Positions 27,165-36,968 of a stretch of DNA of 64,000 nucleotides are shown here, piece by piece. The notes under the pieces were generated by a model. It was not told the DNA's origin and did not search any database. It saw only the letters and a list, made by a program, of their open reading frames with translations. Each line of letters begins with the position of its first letter. Within the stretch, counting starts at the first letter, position 1. Source of the DNA: an uncultured Clostridia bacterium (GTDB lineage Bacteria > Bacillota > Clostridia > Saccharofermentanales > Saccharofermentanaceae); NCBI GenBank assembly GCA_946403085.1, contig CAMIYM010000008.1:42548-106547 (forward strand), given 5' to 3'. The translations under genes were made by a program, and so were the position numbers.

Positions 27165-29153
27165 ATGGAACTTTATGTTGACATTAAAGCCCTTAACAAC
27201 TCAGGCGACGGCACTAAGGAGAAACCTTTTGGAACCATCTCCGAAGCAGCTGCAATAGCCAAGCCCGGCGACACAGTTCATGTAGCACCAGGCGTTTACA
27301 GAGAGTATGTATCACCTGCCAACGGCGGTACTGAAGATGCGCGCATCACTTACGTAAGTGACGTGCCTCTCGGAGCTACTATCTCAGGTGCTGAGCAGAT
27401 CACAACCTGGAAGCCCTATGACGGCAATGTCTGGGTGGCAAGAGTTGATAACAAGATCTTCGATCCTGAATACAATCCGTTCACCACATACGTATATGGC
27501 GACTGGTATTTTGCAGGCAAGACAAAGCATGTCGGATGCGTATATATCAATGACAGAAGACTTTATGAAGCTGCTTCGATCGATGAGGTTATCAAGGCGC
27601 AGGTCTATAAGTGTTCATGGGTACCTGAGGAATCAAAGTACAAGTGGTACGCTGAGGATGCAGGCGATGAGACAGTCATCTATGCCAACTTCGGCGGACT
27701 TGATCCGAACAGCGAGATGGCTGAGATCAACTGCAGAAGAATGTGCTTCTTCCCTAAGGAGACAGGCAGGAACTACATCACAGTAAGAGGCTTTAAGATC
27801 TGCAAGGCAGCTACGAACTGGGCACCTCCGGCAGCATGGCAGGAAGGCATGATCGGACCACACTGGTCAAAGGGATGGATCATTGAAGATAATGAGATCT
27901 ACTTTGCCAAGTGCTCCGGCATCGGTCTCGGTAAATACTTAGATCCAGAGAATAACCACTACTTCACATATGAACATCTTAAGAGCCCCACACAGATGGA
28001 GCGTGATGCAGTATGCAGAGGCCAGTATCACGGATGGCTTAAGGAAAACATCGGAAGTCATATCGTAAGACGCAATAATATCCACCACTGTGAACAGGGC
28101 GGCATCATCGGAAGAATGGGTGCCGTATTCTCAATAATCGAAGACAACCACATCCATCACATCAACAACATGATGGAATTGGGCGGTGCGGAAGTAGCCG
28201 GAATCAAGCTCCATGCAGCTATCGATGTCATCATGAGAAGGAATCACATCCATCACTCCACGATGGGTATATGGACAGACTGGGAAGCTCAGGGCACGAG
28301 GATCACACAGAACCTCCTCCATGACAACCAGCGTCCCGAATACGCAATGCCTTTAAGAGGCGGTATGGGCAGCGAGGATATCTTCGTCGAGGTAGGCCAC
28401 GGTCCTACGCTTATCGACAACAACATCCTCCTCTCCGATGCATCACTCCGTATCGCTACTCAGGGTGTCGCTATGGTACATAACCTCATCTGCGGTGCCT
28501 TCACATCCGTAGGCGCAGGCACCGACTGGCGCTACACACCTTACCACATGCCGCACAGGACTGAAGTCATGGGCTTCATGACGATCCTCCACGGCGACGA
28601 CAGATTCTATAACAACATTTTCTTCCAGAAGCACCCCAAGGCTTCACTCGTCTCCACTTTCGAAGACGGACGTGTCGAAGTCGAAGAGCGTGTCGTAGGA
28701 ACGCATGTATGGGATCAGTACCCTCTTTATGAAGAGTGGATCAAGAACTTTGATCTCGAAAGCGACACTCCCGACATGATGAAGATAGCCAAGGCACACT
28801 TCGACAAGCTCCCTGTCTGGATCGAAGGCAACGCATATCTTGGCGGAGCACTCCGTTACTGCAAGGAGAAGAATTACCTCGTTAATGATGAGACAAAAGT
28901 CTATGTCAATGTTAAGGAAAACGGAGACAAGGTATATCTCGACACGAACCTTGCTGAAGCTGTCGGAGACTTTACGGCTGACCTCGTCACAACAGACGTT
29001 CTCGGCAAGGCTTTTGAGCCCCAGCAGAGATTCGAAGACAAGGACGGAAATGACATCATCTTCGATACCGACTACTTCGGCGAGAAGCGCGGCAGCATAA
29101 TTCCAGGTCCTTTCGCTTCACTTGATCTCAAAGATAAGAACGTAGTTCTGTAA
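27165..29153 (+). CDS. GH120 beta-xylosidase
   Basis: A 662-residue right-handed parallel beta-helix glycosidase. It matches from memory the GH120 enzyme XylC of Thermoanaerobacterium along nearly its whole length (KPFGTISEAAA, GDTVHVAPGVYREYV, WAPPAAWQ, LIGP/MIGPHWSKGWIIEDN). The probable acid pair is Asp372 in GIWTDWEAQGT and Glu409 in EDIFVEVGHGP. There is no signal peptide, so it should act in the cytoplasm on imported xylo-oligosaccharides. A roughly 15-residue insertion precedes the Glu. It is monocistronic with its own terminator, and no transporter is adjacent. Confidence 0.88.
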   Translation: MELYVDIKALNNSGDGTKEKPFGTISEAAAIAKPGDTVHVAPGVYREYVSPANGGTEDARITYVSDVPLGATISGAEQITTWKPYDGNVWVARVDNKIFDPEYNPFTTYVYGDWYFAGKTKHVGCVYINDRRLYEAASIDEVIKAQVYKCSWVPEESKYKWYAEDAGDETVIYANFGGLDPNSEMAEINCRRMCFFPKETGRNYITVRGFKICKAATNWAPPAAWQEGMIGPHWSKGWIIEDNEIYFAKCSGIGLGKYLDPENNHYFTYEHLKSPTQMERDAVCRGQYHGWLKENIGSHIVRRNNIHHCEQGGIIGRMGAVFSIIEDNHIHHINNMMELGGAEVAGIKLHAAIDVIMRRNHIHHSTMGIWTDWEAQGTRITQNLLHDNQRPEYAMPLRGGMGSEDIFVEVGHGPTLIDNNILLSDASLRIATQGVAMVHNLICGAFTSVGAGTDWRYTPYHMPHRTEVMGFMTILHGDDRFYNNIFFQKHPKASLVSTFEDGRVEVEERVVGTHVWDQYPLYEEWIKNFDLESDTPDMMKIAKAHFDKLPVWIEGNAYLGGALRYCKEKNYLVNDETKVYVNVKENGDKVYLDTNLAEAVGDFTADLVTTDVLGKAFEPQQRFEDKDGNDIIFDTDYFGEKRGSIIPGPFASLDLKDKNVVL

Positions 29154-29171
29154 TCCATACATTTAAAGAAC

Positions 29172-29209
29172 AGGGGCTGTCTCACTAAAGGTTGAGGCAG
29201 CCCTTTTTA
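29172..29209 (+). terminator. Xylosidase terminator
   Basis: Stem AGGGGCTGTCTCA with TGAGGCAGCCCT, then T5. Confidence 0.85.
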
Positions 29210-29220
29210 GATTGCACTGA

Positions 29221-30099
29221 TCAATCAGGAGCCATATAGATATCGATCTTGGCTATCTTCTCAGTCTTGGCATAATTATATGCATATGACTTGCGGATGT
29301 AATCAAAGAAATCCGGGAAATCTTTTTCCACATCTCCTTCATACATCCTGACATTCTGGAAATCCTTATTCGTGTCGTTGACCTCATAAAGAACACTTAT
29401 ACAGATCTTGTAACTGCCGCCTTCTTCTGCAGTAAACCATCTTTCGATACAGAAGCAGTAGTACTGTCCCTGGCTCACATATTTTCCGGCGGAAGGGTCG
29501 TAAGTCTTGTAGTCTTTCGTGCCGAATTCAAGAGTATAACTGTCATTATCCCTGGTCTCTTTGCATGCCTCATCGACGGCGTTGATTATCTCGAGCAAAG
29601 ACATGTTCTCATTGATGTTATTCTTCATGAAAACGACCATGTCATTATTTTCATAGAACTCGGGACTCTTGGGCTCTGTCTCCGTAGTCTCTGTGGTCGT
29701 CAATTCCGTTGTCTCTTCTGTATAAGGCATAGTAGTCGGCAAAGTCTCAGCCGGGCGGCGCATTGAGCCGAACATCACAAGGAGCAAGATGTAAAGAGCA
29801 GGCAGTGCCAGAACTGCACCTGCGATGAAGAGAACAATTCCCACTATTGAGAAAGCCTTGCCCTTCTGCTTCTTTCTGGATGCTGTTACCAGACCTTTTA
29901 TCGAGAGGACAAGACCTGCGATGCTGACCGGAAGAATGCTTATGCCAAACACAGTAGCTGTAATGTCAAAAAGCTCCCGGCCCAACAGATGGATCATCAG
30001 ATCATTGAGCGCGAAAAACAGGAGCATGAACACAGATGCCATGATAAGGGAAAAACCGATCACCGAATACTTGCTGCGCTCTTTTCCCTGTTCAGCCAT
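29221..30099 (-). CDS. Membrane protein with extracytoplasmic C-terminal domain
   Basis: A 292-residue protein with three hydrophobic regions up to about residue 112 (FSLIMASVFMLLFFALNDLM; VFGISILPVSIAGLVL; IVGIVLFIAGAVLALPAL), like small DUF4190-type proteins. A Thr/Glu-rich linker follows, then a 150-residue domain starting ENNDMVVFMKNNINENMSLLEII. It starts 4 bp after the AI-2E-type gene, so it ends that operon. Function unknown. Confidence 0.75.
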   Translation of the reverse strand: MAEQGKERSKYSVIGFSLIMASVFMLLFFALNDLMIHLLGRELFDITATVFGISILPVSIAGLVLSIKGLVTASRKKQKGKAFSIVGIVLFIAGAVLALPALYILLLVMFGSMRRPAETLPTTMPYTEETTELTTTETTETEPKSPEFYENNDMVVFMKNNINENMSLLEIINAVDEACKETRDNDSYTLEFGTKDYKTYDPSAGKYVSQGQYYCFCIERWFTAEEGGSYKICISVLYEVNDTNKDFQNVRMYEGDVEKDFPDFFDYIRKSYAYNYAKTEKIAKIDIYMAPD

Positions 30100-30103
30100 A
30101 GTA

Positions 30104-31369
30104 TTACTCCGTTTCTGTCTCTTCTGCCGTCTTCTTCTCTTCTACCTTCTTATCCTTCATAAAGCGGTCGAGAACGCCGGAGAAGTATTTTCCGACGATC
30201 TTGTCGATCTCGAAGACCTTGATGATCTGGATGACGATGATCGCAAGGACAGGTCCCAACAGGAATCCTGCAGGTCCCCAGATATATACGCCTGCCGCCA
30301 TCGCGAAAAGAGTGACGAGCGGATGCATGTGCATTGATTTGCCGAGGATCGGCGGCTCGATAAAGCGGCGTACGATAGTCATGATGACAAAGCCGGCAAT
30401 TACGACAACCGCGGATATGATCTCACCATGCATGATGAGATAGATGATAACGGGGATCATCGTGGCACTTACGCCAAGTACAGGCAGGAAGTCGATAAGA
30501 GCCGTAATGATCGCGAGCATGATCGAATATTCACGAAGGCCTGCAAGCCAGAATACGATGAATGATTCGACTGCAGTGATGATGAACAGTACGAAGTAAC
30601 CGCCAAGCACACGGAAAACAAGGTAAGCAAGCTCATTAAGGAGTGTGAAGATCCTGTTGCGGAACTTGCGGTTCGGCGTGTTCTTTACGAAGAACTTCAT
30701 AACAGACGGGCCGTCATTAATGAAGTAGAAGCCGCTTAAGATGATGCTGATGATAAAGAAGATACCGTAAGGAAGGTTTCCAAGAAGTGATCCGATCTTC
30801 GAGAGTGCCGCGCTTATCATCTGCGGGATGTTCTTTACTACGGTCTGGCCCATGTTGGTGATGTTCTCACGGAGTGAATTGATCATCTCAGGTGTGATGA
30901 AGCCACCATTCTCAACAGTGAACCTGTCCAGGATCTGTGTATTCAGCACCTCGGAAGGCTTAAAGGACTTCGATACTTCGGCCAGAGTTACCAGAAGGTT
31001 ATTTGCCTGATATACAAGTCCGATGCAGGTAAGAACTATCAGGAAAAAAGCAACGATGTTAAGGATGACGTATATAACAAGTGCAGTCTTCGTATGCGTG
31101 GACTTCTTCCTGCCCGGTTTGATCTTGGTGGCATCCTTGTCGAAGATCTTCGATATCGGCTTGGCGATGATCATTGAAGTCTTGGACAGAAGGAATCCGA
31201 TAAGGAAAGGAACCAGTATTACTACTATCACCTTGCCTATGTAGCCGCATCCGATGAGGATGGCAACGATCAGGATGAACTTAAGCATCGACATGACAGA
31301 TGCCCTGTCACGCTTATATCGCTCCACATCATTTAATGGTTTGTTTGTGTTTTTTTCTACCTTATCCAT
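30104..31369 (-). CDS. AI-2E family (PerM-type) transporter
   Basis: A 421-residue polytopic membrane protein. It shows an N-terminal helix pair (MLKFILIVAILIGCGYIGKVIVVILVPFLIGFLLS), a long central soluble-looking region, and the family's C-terminal signature PPILGKSMHMHPLVTLFAMAAGVYIWGPAGFLLGPVLAII. Family members export signals or act as Na+/H+ antiporters; the substrate here is open. The tail is Lys/Glu-rich. It sits in a minus-strand run of four membrane-protein genes. Confidence 0.88.
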   Translation of the reverse strand: MDKVEKNTNKPLNDVERYKRDRASVMSMLKFILIVAILIGCGYIGKVIVVILVPFLIGFLLSKTSMIIAKPISKIFDKDATKIKPGRKKSTHTKTALVIYVILNIVAFFLIVLTCIGLVYQANNLLVTLAEVSKSFKPSEVLNTQILDRFTVENGGFITPEMINSLRENITNMGQTVVKNIPQMISAALSKIGSLLGNLPYGIFFIISIILSGFYFINDGPSVMKFFVKNTPNRKFRNRIFTLLNELAYLVFRVLGGYFVLFIITAVESFIVFWLAGLREYSIMLAIITALIDFLPVLGVSATMIPVIIYLIMHGEIISAVVVIAGFVIMTIVRRFIEPPILGKSMHMHPLVTLFAMAAGVYIWGPAGFLLGPVLAIIVIQIIKVFEIDKIVGKYFSGVLDRFMKDKKVEEKKTAEETETE

Positions 31370-31393
31370 ATTCCATTTATCCCTTTTCTAGAT

Positions 31394-32404
31394 TTATAAT
31401 CGCATTCCCTTGAATAACAGGAACCAGAATACCGCGAGTATTATCATCCCCAGGATGAACAGCAGATTGATTCCCCTGAAGAGGCTTTCAGCCTGCACGC
31501 CGTCCTTCTCTTCAGGTTTCCTGTCGTCTCCATAGATATCCGCACTGTAGGTGAAGTGAAATTCACCCAGCGTCTTTCTGAAGAACGCCAGAAGTATCAC
31601 CGCTACAAAAAGAGCAGGAACCGACGAATAGTATATCGTGCCCGGGATGTCACTATAGACTCTAATAGTAGTAAGGTCAACCTCGCTGACCACACTGTCG
31701 ATAAGTATCCCCGTAAGGCGTGATCCGATAAGAGTAAGGATCGGTCCGTAGATATTCTCTGTACGGCTCCTTACCATGCAGAGCCACCAGCCTATGACGA
31801 GAATTCCTGCGATATCCAGAAAATCGAATGAGAAAAGAGCCATGAGCAAAGGAATGATTATAAATGCCCATCTCTTGTTCTCCTCAGAGAAGCCCTGCCA
31901 TACGGCACCCAGGAAAAAGAGTGAGAAGCCGAACGCAGGAATAATCGTATCTATCAGAAGTTCCAGCATCAATGTGGAACCGGAAACCTTATCGAACTGG
32001 TAGAAAACTGCGGGGAAGATCACTGAACCGCCGGCCCTGAGCCACGCAGCAACAGTCAGATTGTGGAATGAAGCCTTAATGAGATATAAAGGCGCACCTG
32101 ACAGGAATGACAGGATAAGTGCTCCGACACCGGTATAGTGGCCTGTAATATAGAGTCCTCCATGCTCTGCAAGAAGAACTGAAGGTGCCACAAAAGCCAG
32201 CATCACGATGAGGATGGTAATGATCGCACAACCGATAAGCGATGTCGAAGAGAACGGCAATGTGCCGGAATACATAAGCTTTAATGCCAGGAAGGAGATT
32301 CCCATACCGGCCGCACCGAAAAATACCGGATATCCCCAGTTATAAGGCTTCGGATATCTGAATTGATTAACTATCGCATTTCCCAAGGACCTGAAAACGC
32401 CCAT
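31394..32404 (-). CDS. Polytopic membrane protein, unknown
   Basis: A 336-residue protein with about eight membrane helices. It has no family motif I recognise. The first stretch (QFRYPKPYNWGYPVFFGAAGMGIS) is aromatic and Pro-rich. Its start shares a base with the stop of the prepilin peptidase gene (32404), so the two are translationally coupled and may work together in the envelope. Confidence 0.7.
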   Translation of the reverse strand: MGVFRSLGNAIVNQFRYPKPYNWGYPVFFGAAGMGISFLALKLMYSGTLPFSSTSLIGCAIITILIVMLAFVAPSVLLAEHGGLYITGHYTGVGALILSFLSGAPLYLIKASFHNLTVAAWLRAGGSVIFPAVFYQFDKVSGSTLMLELLIDTIIPAFGFSLFFLGAVWQGFSEENKRWAFIIIPLLMALFSFDFLDIAGILVIGWWLCMVRSRTENIYGPILTLIGSRLTGILIDSVVSEVDLTTIRVYSDIPGTIYYSSVPALFVAVILLAFFRKTLGEFHFTYSADIYGDDRKPEEKDGVQAESLFRGINLLFILGMIILAVFWFLLFKGMRL

Positions 32405-33291
32405 CAGAAATAAACTCCGAAAACATTCATCCAGCCATACATCTTGTCAAAGAAGAAAGGCTCCATGATCGCGAAAACAGCACATCCCAAAGCAAGGAAA
32501 GGTCCGAAAGCCATGTAATCAGGGTCTTCCGCGAAGTGTACAGCAGCCTTCTCGCGCTGGATTTTAAGCTTCTCGGCTCTCGGATCTTCAGCTTCAGCGA
32601 TCCTCTTCTTCTCTGCCGCGATTCTCTTTCTTTTCCTAATGAGAAGCGGAACAGCAAATAAGATCGCGGAGAAGATAGATACATACATAAGAACAACAAG
32701 TCCATAGCATCCGGTAATAAGTCCGGTCGCAAACAGAAGTCTCATATCACCCATTCCCATACCTTCACGGCCGAGGAATGTGATCGATAAGAAACCGATA
32801 AGCCAGATAACACCGCCTCCGACAACAGAAGCAATAACTTTATTGAGTACCGGGATCCACCACTTGGCATCGGGTGAGAACCATACAGAACCTTCCAGAA
32901 CGTCAGCTGCAACAGATAAAACACCGCAGCCGGCAATAAAGAGCGAGAACTGGTCAGGAATGATCCTGTTGAGCTTATCCGCCATCATGACGAGCATCAG
33001 AACAGGGATAACCAGGAAGATCACCGCCAGATGCATGGGTCTGAAATGGTCAATATAGGGTACCTTGCAGAAAAAGATCGTTACACAGTAACAGATAACG
33101 CAGAAAACAGCAGCAATAAGGCCCTCCGGAAAAGGTCTCATCCTCTTAGACGGCCTATAATCAGGGTCTTGCGGCGTTACACCGTAATCCTGAAGCCATT
33201 TGTCCGGAAATCTTCCGAACAGATATGTGATCAGCGCACCTGCGAGCACGCCTGCCAAGACGGCAATTACGTAACATATTGCAATATTCAT
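32404..33291 (-). CDS. Prepilin peptidase-like (A24) aspartic protease
   Basis: A 295-residue membrane protein carrying both catalytic Asp motifs of A24 peptidases: ADKLNRIIPDQFS, and the GxGD motif in GREGMGMGDMRLL. The cytoplasmic Cys4 zinc motif of classical PilD is absent, as in many Gram-positive and TadV-like forms. A charged loop (RKRKRIAAEKKRIAEAED) lies before the last helix. I chose the ATG at 33291; the ribosome site is weak. No pilin or pilus assembly genes are in the window. Confidence 0.8.
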   Translation of the reverse strand: MNIAICYVIAVLAGVLAGALITYLFGRFPDKWLQDYGVTPQDPDYRPSKRMRPFPEGLIAAVFCVICYCVTIFFCKVPYIDHFRPMHLAVIFLVIPVLMLVMMADKLNRIIPDQFSLFIAGCGVLSVAADVLEGSVWFSPDAKWWIPVLNKVIASVVGGGVIWLIGFLSITFLGREGMGMGDMRLLFATGLITGCYGLVVLMYVSIFSAILFAVPLLIRKRKRIAAEKKRIAEAEDPRAEKLKIQREKAAVHFAEDPDYMAFGPFLALGCAVFAIMEPFFFDKMYGWMNVFGVYF

Positions 33292-33502
33292 AATCAGTAG
33301 AAGTTTAATATACTGCTCCGAAAAAAACAAATATATAAGACTATATGCTGACTATAGGCTTTTTGGCGTTAACCTTCTGTAAAGATTAAGTAAATTTAGG
33401 TCATTTTTCGCATGTTTTGTCTGGTCCCGTTGTCAAAAGAACACTCGCCAATACTGGTTTTCGTTAAGTTTTTGGGTAAAAAATCGAACTTGTTTTGAAA
33501 AA

Positions 33503-33531
33503 TTGCGCGCACACACCGATAAAGTTATAAT
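33503..33531 (+). promoter_or_regulatory. Promoter of glycogen phosphorylase gene
   Basis: TTGCGC, a 17-bp spacer and TATAAT. The transcript would carry a leader of about 60 nt. Confidence 0.65.
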
Positions 33532-33548
33532 CAATCGTAATTATTTTG

Positions 33549-33584
33549 GAGGTAAGTAGGTACCCTGAAGGGTAATAAGGGGCA
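33549..33584 (+). other. Structured leader with displaced Shine-Dalgarno
   Basis: GGAGGT at 33549 is about 45 bases before the ATG, too far to serve it. Between them, TACCCTGAAGGGTA forms a 6-bp hairpin, and outer bases GGTACCC and GGGGCACC can also pair, which could bring the site nearer the start. Confidence 0.4.
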
Positions 33585-33598
33585 CCGAAGACTATCGA

Positions 33599-35980
33599 AT
33601 GGCAACAGTTACAGCAAAAGCGCTTGAACAGATGATGCAGGCTCACGTAAGAGCCGAGACGGGCTTAAGCCTTGAGCAGGCTACACCCCGTGATTACTGG
33701 ACAGCGCTGTCAAAGAGCATCGTTGAGATCATTTCAGAGAACTGGATGGCAACGAGACACAAGTACAATCAGGGCCGTCAGGCTCACTATTTCTCCGCAG
33801 AGTTCCTTGAAGGACGCTCAATGCTCAACAATCTTGTAAACCTGGGCATTTACGATCAGGCAAAGGATGCTCTCGCTTCTTTCGGACTTGATATCACAGA
33901 TATCCTCGAAGAAGAGACAGACCCGGCATTAGGCAACGGCGGCCTTGGAAGACTTGCAGCATGCTTCCTTGATTCATGCGCAACACTTAACCTCCCCGTT
34001 ACAGGCTATGGTATCCTCTACCGTTACGGCCTCTTCAGACAGGCAATCGAGAATGGTTTCCAGAACGAGTATCCTGACTCCTGGATGGAGCATGGCTACC
34101 CTTTCATCCTTCCCAGATATGACAGAAAAGTTAAGGTTCACTATTCAGACATCGATGTCTGGGCTATTCCCTGCGATCTTCCTATCACAGGTTACGGCAC
34201 AAAGAACGTAAACCTCTTAAGACTCTGGAAGGCTGAGCCTGCTCAGGAGTTCAACTTCAACCTCTTCAATTCACAGAGATTCGACGATGCGGTTATCGAG
34301 AGAAACCGTGTACAGGACATCTGGAGAGTCCTCTACCCTAACGACACTTCTTACGATGGTAAGGTACTCCGTGTAAGACAGCAGTATTTCTTCGTTTCTG
34401 CATCTCTCCAGGACATCATCTACAGATACAAGAAATATCACGGTGACGATCTCCACGATTTTGCAAAGTACAACACGATCCAGCTTAACGATACACACCC
34501 TGTAGTCGCTATCCCTGAGCTCATGAGACTCCTCGTAGACGAGAACGGCATCGAGTGGACAGAGGCATGGGAGATCGTTAAGGCTACATTCGCATACACC
34601 AATCACACGATCATGGCAGAGGCTCTTGAGAAGTGGGACATCTCCATCTTCCGTTTCCTCTTCCCCCGTATTTTCGAGATCATCGAGGGCATAAACAACC
34701 AGTTCCGTGCACAGATGTACGAGGCAGGCCTCTACTCTGAGCTTATCGACCGTATGTCTCCTCTTGGTGACGGCAAGATCCACATGGCTTGGATGGCTAT
34801 CTACGGTTCACACTCCGTAAACGGCGTTGCTGCACTCCACACAGACATTCTCAAGAATGAGACACTCAAAGACTGGTACAACATCTATCCTGAGAAGTTC
34901 TCCAACAAGACAAACGGTGTAACACCCAGAAGATGGCTCCGTTCATGCGATCCTGAACTCTCCGCACTCATCACAAGCCTCCTCGGCAGCGATAAGTGGG
35001 TTACAAACCTCGACCTCTTGAAGGACCTCGAGAAGTATAAGGACGATGACAAGGTAATGAAGAAGTTCATCGCCATCAAGAAGAACAACAAGAAGGCTCT
35101 TTCTGAATATCTCGAAAAGACAAAGGGCATCAAGCTTAACCCTAACTCCTGCTTCGACGTTCAGATCAAGCGTCTCCACGAATACAAGAGACAGCTTTTG
35201 AATGCCCTCTATGCACTTAACCTTTACGACAGACTTAAGGAGAACCCGAAGCTCGATATGCCTCCGGTAACGATCCTTTTCGCTGCAAAGGCTGCTCCGG
35301 GCTACTTCAGAGCAAAGGCTATCATCAAGTTCATCAACGAGATCGCCAAGCTCATCGACAGTGATCCTGCAATGAAGAACAAGCTCAAGGTCGTATTCGT
35401 TGAGAACTACAACGTTTCAGTCGGTGAGAAGATGTTCCCTGCAGCAGACGTTTCCGAGCAGATCTCCACAGCAGGTCTTGAGGCTTCCGGTACAGGCAAC
35501 ATGAAGTTCATGATGAACGGTGCCGTAACTCTCGGTACATTGGACGGTGCAAACGTCGAGATCGCAGAGTGCGTTGGTGACGACAACATCTACATCTTCG
35601 GCTGCCGTTCACAGGATATGGCTGCTACAAAGGCTTACTACAATCCGAAGTGGCAGTATGAGAACATCCCCGGCCTCAAGAAGTGCCTCGACAGACTTGT
35701 TGACGGCTCCTTCAACGATGAAGGCACAGGCATGTTCAATGACCTCTTCAACGGCCTCATCTACGGCTCCAACTGGCAGCCCGGCGATCCTTACTATGTA
35801 TTGGGCGACTTTGACGACTACAGAAAGCAGCGTGACCGCCTCTACAAGGATTACCAGGATAACCTCGAGTGGGCAAGAAAGTGCTGGGTCAACATCTGCA
35901 ACTCAGGCAAGTTCTCCTCTGACCGTACGATCAAGGAGTACGCTTCAGATATCTGGAAGATCAAGCCCCAGAAGATCTGA
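33599..35980 (+). CDS. glgP: Glycogen/maltodextrin phosphorylase
   Basis: A 793-residue GT35 enzyme that releases glucose-1-phosphate from alpha-1,4-glucans with pyridoxal phosphate. The cofactor Lys lies in EASGTGNMKFMMNGAVTLGTLDGANVEI. Other marks are ALGNGGLGRLAACFLDS, LNDTHPVVAIPELMR and KRLHEYKRQLLNAL. Length is close to the family norm of about 800. It is monocistronic with a terminator. The ribosome site is atypical (see the leader at 33549). malP would be an equally valid name because glucan preference is unknown. Confidence 0.95.
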   Translation: MATVTAKALEQMMQAHVRAETGLSLEQATPRDYWTALSKSIVEIISENWMATRHKYNQGRQAHYFSAEFLEGRSMLNNLVNLGIYDQAKDALASFGLDITDILEEETDPALGNGGLGRLAACFLDSCATLNLPVTGYGILYRYGLFRQAIENGFQNEYPDSWMEHGYPFILPRYDRKVKVHYSDIDVWAIPCDLPITGYGTKNVNLLRLWKAEPAQEFNFNLFNSQRFDDAVIERNRVQDIWRVLYPNDTSYDGKVLRVRQQYFFVSASLQDIIYRYKKYHGDDLHDFAKYNTIQLNDTHPVVAIPELMRLLVDENGIEWTEAWEIVKATFAYTNHTIMAEALEKWDISIFRFLFPRIFEIIEGINNQFRAQMYEAGLYSELIDRMSPLGDGKIHMAWMAIYGSHSVNGVAALHTDILKNETLKDWYNIYPEKFSNKTNGVTPRRWLRSCDPELSALITSLLGSDKWVTNLDLLKDLEKYKDDDKVMKKFIAIKKNNKKALSEYLEKTKGIKLNPNSCFDVQIKRLHEYKRQLLNALYALNLYDRLKENPKLDMPPVTILFAAKAAPGYFRAKAIIKFINEIAKLIDSDPAMKNKLKVVFVENYNVSVGEKMFPAADVSEQISTAGLEASGTGNMKFMMNGAVTLGTLDGANVEIAECVGDDNIYIFGCRSQDMAATKAYYNPKWQYENIPGLKKCLDRLVDGSFNDEGTGMFNDLFNGLIYGSNWQPGDPYYVLGDFDDYRKQRDRLYKDYQDNLEWARKCWVNICNSGKFSSDRTIKEYASDIWKIKPQKI

Positions 35981-36008
35981 TCTCCGTTCTGACACTTACG
36001 AATCAATG

Positions 36009-36038
36009 GCGCTCCGCAGCTCGCGGGGCGCTTTTTTA
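36009..36038 (+). terminator. Glycogen phosphorylase terminator
   Basis: Stem GCGCTCCGC / GCGGGGCGC followed by T6. Confidence 0.85.
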
Positions 36039-36089
36039 CTGACCTGTTGTTTTTGCCGCTGTGGGACACCTTCTACTTCTCCTGTTGTT

Positions 36090-36333
36090 TTTGGCACCTT
36101 AAGCTTCTCATGTGCCGAAAATGGTGCAGTTTCAGGGATATTTGGCACCATAATCAGCATTTCCAGGTCAAATTGCTAATTATGGTGCAATTTCAGGCAC
36201 GTTTCTGCACCTTTTCGAGCACTCGGGAGCGTACTGGTGACAGAATGGTGACGACTGAGCGGTTTTCGTCGCCAAATCGTGCTTTTTTGGCCTTTGGAGA
36301 CGGTTTTCAGTCCCTTCGTCACTTTTCGTCTCC
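36090..36333. repeat. Cluster of short inverted repeats
   Basis: The gap after glycogen phosphorylase holds no credible gene. It contains alternating GGCACC and GGTGC elements. The best pair is GCACCATAAT (36145-36154) with ATTATGGTGC (36179-36188). There are two near copies of ATGGTGCAATTTCAGG (36121, 36182), and GGAGACG (36296-36302) pairs with CGTCTCC (36327-36333). Confidence 0.7.
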
Positions 36334-36416
36334 ATGTCAGAAAAACCACCGCCGCCCCGCCGGAAACGCCTCCAAACACCCCAAGAATCTCAATTTTCCT
36401 TAAAGTATTATAAATA

Positions 36417-36446
36417 ATGACAATTCGCGCTGTTTTGTTGTATAAT
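36417..36446 (+). promoter_or_regulatory. Promoter of zinc-ribbon protein and guaB
   Basis: ATGACA, 18-bp spacer, TATAAT, about 30 bp before the AAGGAGG of the gene at 36478. Confidence 0.65.
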
Positions 36447-36477
36447 CTCTGATAAATCTTTTAAGGAGGAACTTTAT

Positions 36478-36960
36478 ATGCCCATATTCCAGGATCAAAA
36501 GGGAAAGAACATTTCCAACTTCCAGAAGATGATCGATGAGAAAAAGAGCACTATCCGTAAATATTTCGACGAGATCGGCCATCTGTATTATGGACAGTAC
36601 AAAGATGTAAACGTTGATATGACTAAGGACATCAACGCGAGGTGCGAATCTATATCCAATCTCTACATCGAGATCGAAGACCTCAATACTAAGATCCTCC
36701 GAGAGAGAGGGCTTAAGAAGTGCGCTGTATGCGGTACGGAGAATAACCTTTCCAACGCATTCTGCTTCAAGTGCGGAGCCAGATTTGATGATTCAGATGC
36801 AGTTCCTGCTGACGTGATCGCTCCCCCGAACGCTTCTGCTACGCCCTCCCGCGATACAAAATTGGTTGCAGCGGCTATCGAGGCTGAGACAGAGATCCAG
36901 ACCGAGGAGCCTGCAGATAATAACGCTCAGGTAGAAACAGAAGAGGGTAAGGAGGAGTAA
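36478..36960 (+). CDS. Zinc-ribbon protein upstream of guaB
   Basis: A 160-residue soluble protein. The N-terminal 75 residues are helical and charged ([27 protein letters not shown], likely coiled coil). A zinc ribbon follows, with Cys pairs CAVCG and CFKCG separated by 12 residues. The C-terminal 60 residues are Ala/Glu-rich and probably disordered. AAGGAGG precedes the ATG. The stop is 8 bp before the guaB ATG, so it is the first gene of the guaB transcript. Its function is unknown. Confidence 0.8.
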   Translation: MPIFQDQKGKNISNFQKMIDEKKSTIRKYFDEIGHLYYGQYKDVNVDMTKDINARCESISNLYIEIEDLNTKILRERGLKKCAVCGTENNLSNAFCFKCGARFDDSDAVPADVIAPPNASATPSRDTKLVAAAIEAETEIQTEEPADNNAQVETEEGKEE

Positions 36961-36968
36961 GGAGCGAT

